NCBI GenBank assembly: GCA_021397835.1 | Contig: JAJFZO010000605.1 | Span: 992,001-1,056,000 of the forward strand | Source of the DNA: Moringa oleifera | Lineage: Eukaryota; Streptophyta; Magnoliopsida; Brassicales; Moringaceae | Length of the DNA stretch: 64,000 bases | Direction of reading: 5' to 3' | Shown here: one piece after another, positions 62,101-64,000 of the stretch | How positions within the stretch are numbered: position 1 is the first letter of the stretch | Layout of the letters: each line of letters starts with the position of its first letter | Notes under the pieces: model-generated | Database searches by the model: none | Seen by the model: only the letters and a program-made list of their open reading frames with translations | Told to the model about the DNA's origin: nothing | Translations under genes and position numbers: made by a program

Positions 62101-63853
62101 GTTTGCAATGCTGACTACATTCAATGAAGTAGATATGTAATGTTATTTTCTCTCCCCTTCCTCCTCCCTAACCCATTTCCTGCTCATAATTAATGTTTGA
62201 GTGACTTGACTGTGCTTGCCTAGTTCTTTAGAGTTATTGATTTTTTCTTTTAATATTCTTTACAATATGACAAACACATAAACTTCATATGATCTGAAAT
62301 TATATACACAATGCATGTTTGAATTGGATCTGGCTTTTCTGTCCTGCTCAGTATAAACATTATCCATTGTAGATTCTGAAGTTAATAGTGACCTACTTGA
62401 TGTAGACGAACCTACCCTAAGCTAGTAAGCTTTGTTAAAGAGGCGAAAGTTAAAAAAGAGAGCAAAATAGATGAGGACCTATAGCCTTTTGGATCTGCAG
62501 CCAGAAATAAGAGAAAGAGAATTTGTAAAAAAGGTCTAGCTCTGTTACTTCTTTTGTTCAGCCAAGAAAACACATTCATTAGGTCTCTATAGTTAATCTG
62601 AAAGCAAAAGGAAGCTACAATGCTAACCTATGAAAGTAAAGTCTGTTATTAGTAATTAGAGAAGTCATTGCGAAATCCTTAATCCTTGATAAAAAAGCTA
62701 AGTAAATCCTGTTGCTTAAGGAAATCCATTGTTTTACTTCTGCATCACTGCTGGCTTATTTTCTCTTTATTATGATTTTTGTCATGCAGGACTAATCTGA
62801 TGAAACTTCGCTCTGAATACAAAGATGCTTTTTATGAGAAACATGGTGTGAAGTTAGGACTTATGTCAGGATTTGTGAAGGTATAAAGCATTCTGGTCAT
62901 TCATCACCTTTCATATGAGATGGCAGACGTGATTCATTCATTTTGTGTACTTCCAACAAGAACTCATTTTATTTCAGGCCGCTGTCAGTGGACTCCAGAA
63001 TCAGCCTGTCATCAATGCTGTTATCGATGGGGATGACATCATTTACAGAGATTATATTGACATCAGTATAGCTGTTGGCACGCCAAAGGTGTGACATGAT
63101 CTCATCCCTTAAATGTTTTGATGTTTCAAGAAATAGTATAGGACTCAGTTTATATATATGACCTGGTCTGATTTGTTTAATTGCATCTTTAAAAAATCAG
63201 TTTTTAATATGATATGGTGCGTTCTGTGTGATCATCGAATTTGGTTCAGTTCTAGTTCTATTCTCTGCACAGTTGACAGATTTTTATGTAGTGACAGTTG
63301 CGATTACAATGGATGTAATCACCCAGTCATATCATGAGCTTATCAATAGTTGCCACGATTCATGGCATGCTGTAGCAATTGGCATATGCATAATTTACTG
63401 CTATAAATGGCTATTGTTCAACGTATCCATCTTGGTGGAATGCTTACAATTATACAACTCAGTTAGGCGCTTACATTCCCCTGTTCTGAATGTGGATGTA
63501 TTGAGTTCTTTTGATTTGATATATTAATTTTTTAACACAAGATTTTGTATCACATGTTAATGTTGATTGCAGAAGGAGATTTGTTTTCTTTTTTGTTTTT
63601 GGACCCTGAAATCTTATGTGTCATTTATTAAATCTTCCTTGTATTCCTTTTGTTGAAGGGTCTTGTTGTTCCTGTTATACGGGATGCTGAGAAAATGAAC
63701 TTTGCTGAAATCGAGAAGGAGATTAACACCCTTGCAAAGAAGGCAAATGATGGCTCTATATCAATTGATGAGATGGCTGGAGGCACATTCACAATTTCTA
63801 ATGGTGGTGTCTATGGAAGCCTCTTAAGCACTCCAATCATCAATCCTCCTCAG
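59195..63853 (+). CDS. Dihydrolipoyl succinyltransferase, E2 of 2-oxoglutarate dehydrogenase (3' end outside window)
   Basis: The mitochondrial TCA-cycle E2 core enzyme transfers succinyl groups from E1 to CoA through a lipoyl arm. The exons are 59195-59251, 59418-59495, 60565-60592, 60912-60982, 61076-61150, 61323-61378, 61469-61513, 61609-61905, 62042-62136, 62790-62880, 62978-63088 and 63659-63853. A basic, serine-rich mitochondrial presequence ([19 protein letters not shown]) precedes the lipoyl domain ([20 protein letters not shown] to the lipoyl lysine in ETDKVTID). A long lysine/proline linker and the catalytic domain ([20 protein letters not shown] onward) follow. The HxxxD active-site exon lies beyond the right edge. 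Phases do not match between exons 2 and 3, so one exon is missing from this model, perhaps near 59818. There is no E3-binding domain, as usual for this plant E2. Confidence 0.92.
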
Positions 63854-64000
63854 GTATGAATCATAAGATATCTATTCTTGGTTTCTTTTACTTGTTTCAA
63901 CATGTGAACTGTTTGCTTTCCGGTCACCTAAGCTTCAACACATGTTGATAAATTTCTACCCTCTGAGCTACCCCTCTTAAAGCTAAAAACAAAGCTTCAT
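63854..64000 (+). other. Intron of OGDH E2 gene, cut by window edge
   Basis: It starts with a GTATGA donor directly after PPQ. The next exon lies outside the window. Confidence 0.7.

Overview
This window is nuclear DNA from a flowering plant, most likely a eudicot. The genes have many introns with GT..AG borders. Intergenic DNA is AT-rich and carries short inverted-repeat elements. The gene families are plant-specific: STIG1, WRKY group IIb, phytepsin with a plant-specific insert, SLAH anion channel and wall-associated-kinase-like protein. I cannot name the species from the sequence.

Layout, left to right. (1) 1-10.3 kb is gene-dense: the 5' part of a PLP-homeostasis protein gene (-), a DOMON-less cytochrome b561 gene (-), two STIG1-type genes (+) flanking a spliced eight-cysteine SCR-like peptide gene (+), then a pectate lyase gene (+) tail-to-tail with a wall-associated-kinase-like gene lacking a kinase domain (-). 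(2) 10.3-18.1 kb is gene-poor and holds several MITE-like elements. (3) 18.1-36.2 kb: a group IIb WRKY factor, a 13-coding-exon phytepsin aspartic protease, a single-exon MAPKKK and an S-type anion channel of the SLAH1 type, all (+). (4) 36.5-43.8 kb, all (-): a BAP31-like ER protein, a frameshifted relic of an At4g22030-like gene and a PMP22/Mpv17 peroxisomal membrane protein. (5) 44.9-58.1 kb: three intact, nearly identical At4g22030-like genes (+) in tandem. A decayed PIF/Harbinger transposon of about 4.7 kb sits between copies 1 and 2. (6) 58.9 kb to the end: a mitochondrial 2-oxoglutarate dehydrogenase E2 gene (+), cut by the window edge.

From memory, the gene content resembles two Arabidopsis neighbourhoods. 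One is At4g26860-At4g26910 and its duplicate on At5g55 (PLP homeostasis, STIG1, MAPKKK15/16, OGDH E2). The other is At4g22030-At4g22090 (At4g22030, aspartic protease, WRKY31, pectate lyases). Functional groupings are loose: small secreted cysteine-rich peptides and pectin-related proteins on the left, stress signalling (WRKY, MAPKKK, anion channel) in the middle, and housekeeping organelle proteins plus the tandem family on the right. The most notable items are the SCR-like peptide gene and its repeat-bearing promoter, the mosaic tandem family with its relic and transposon, a perfect 34-bp palindrome, and a dispersed MITE-like family. All exon borders were placed by eye from reading frame, splice consensus and family knowledge; no alignments were run.
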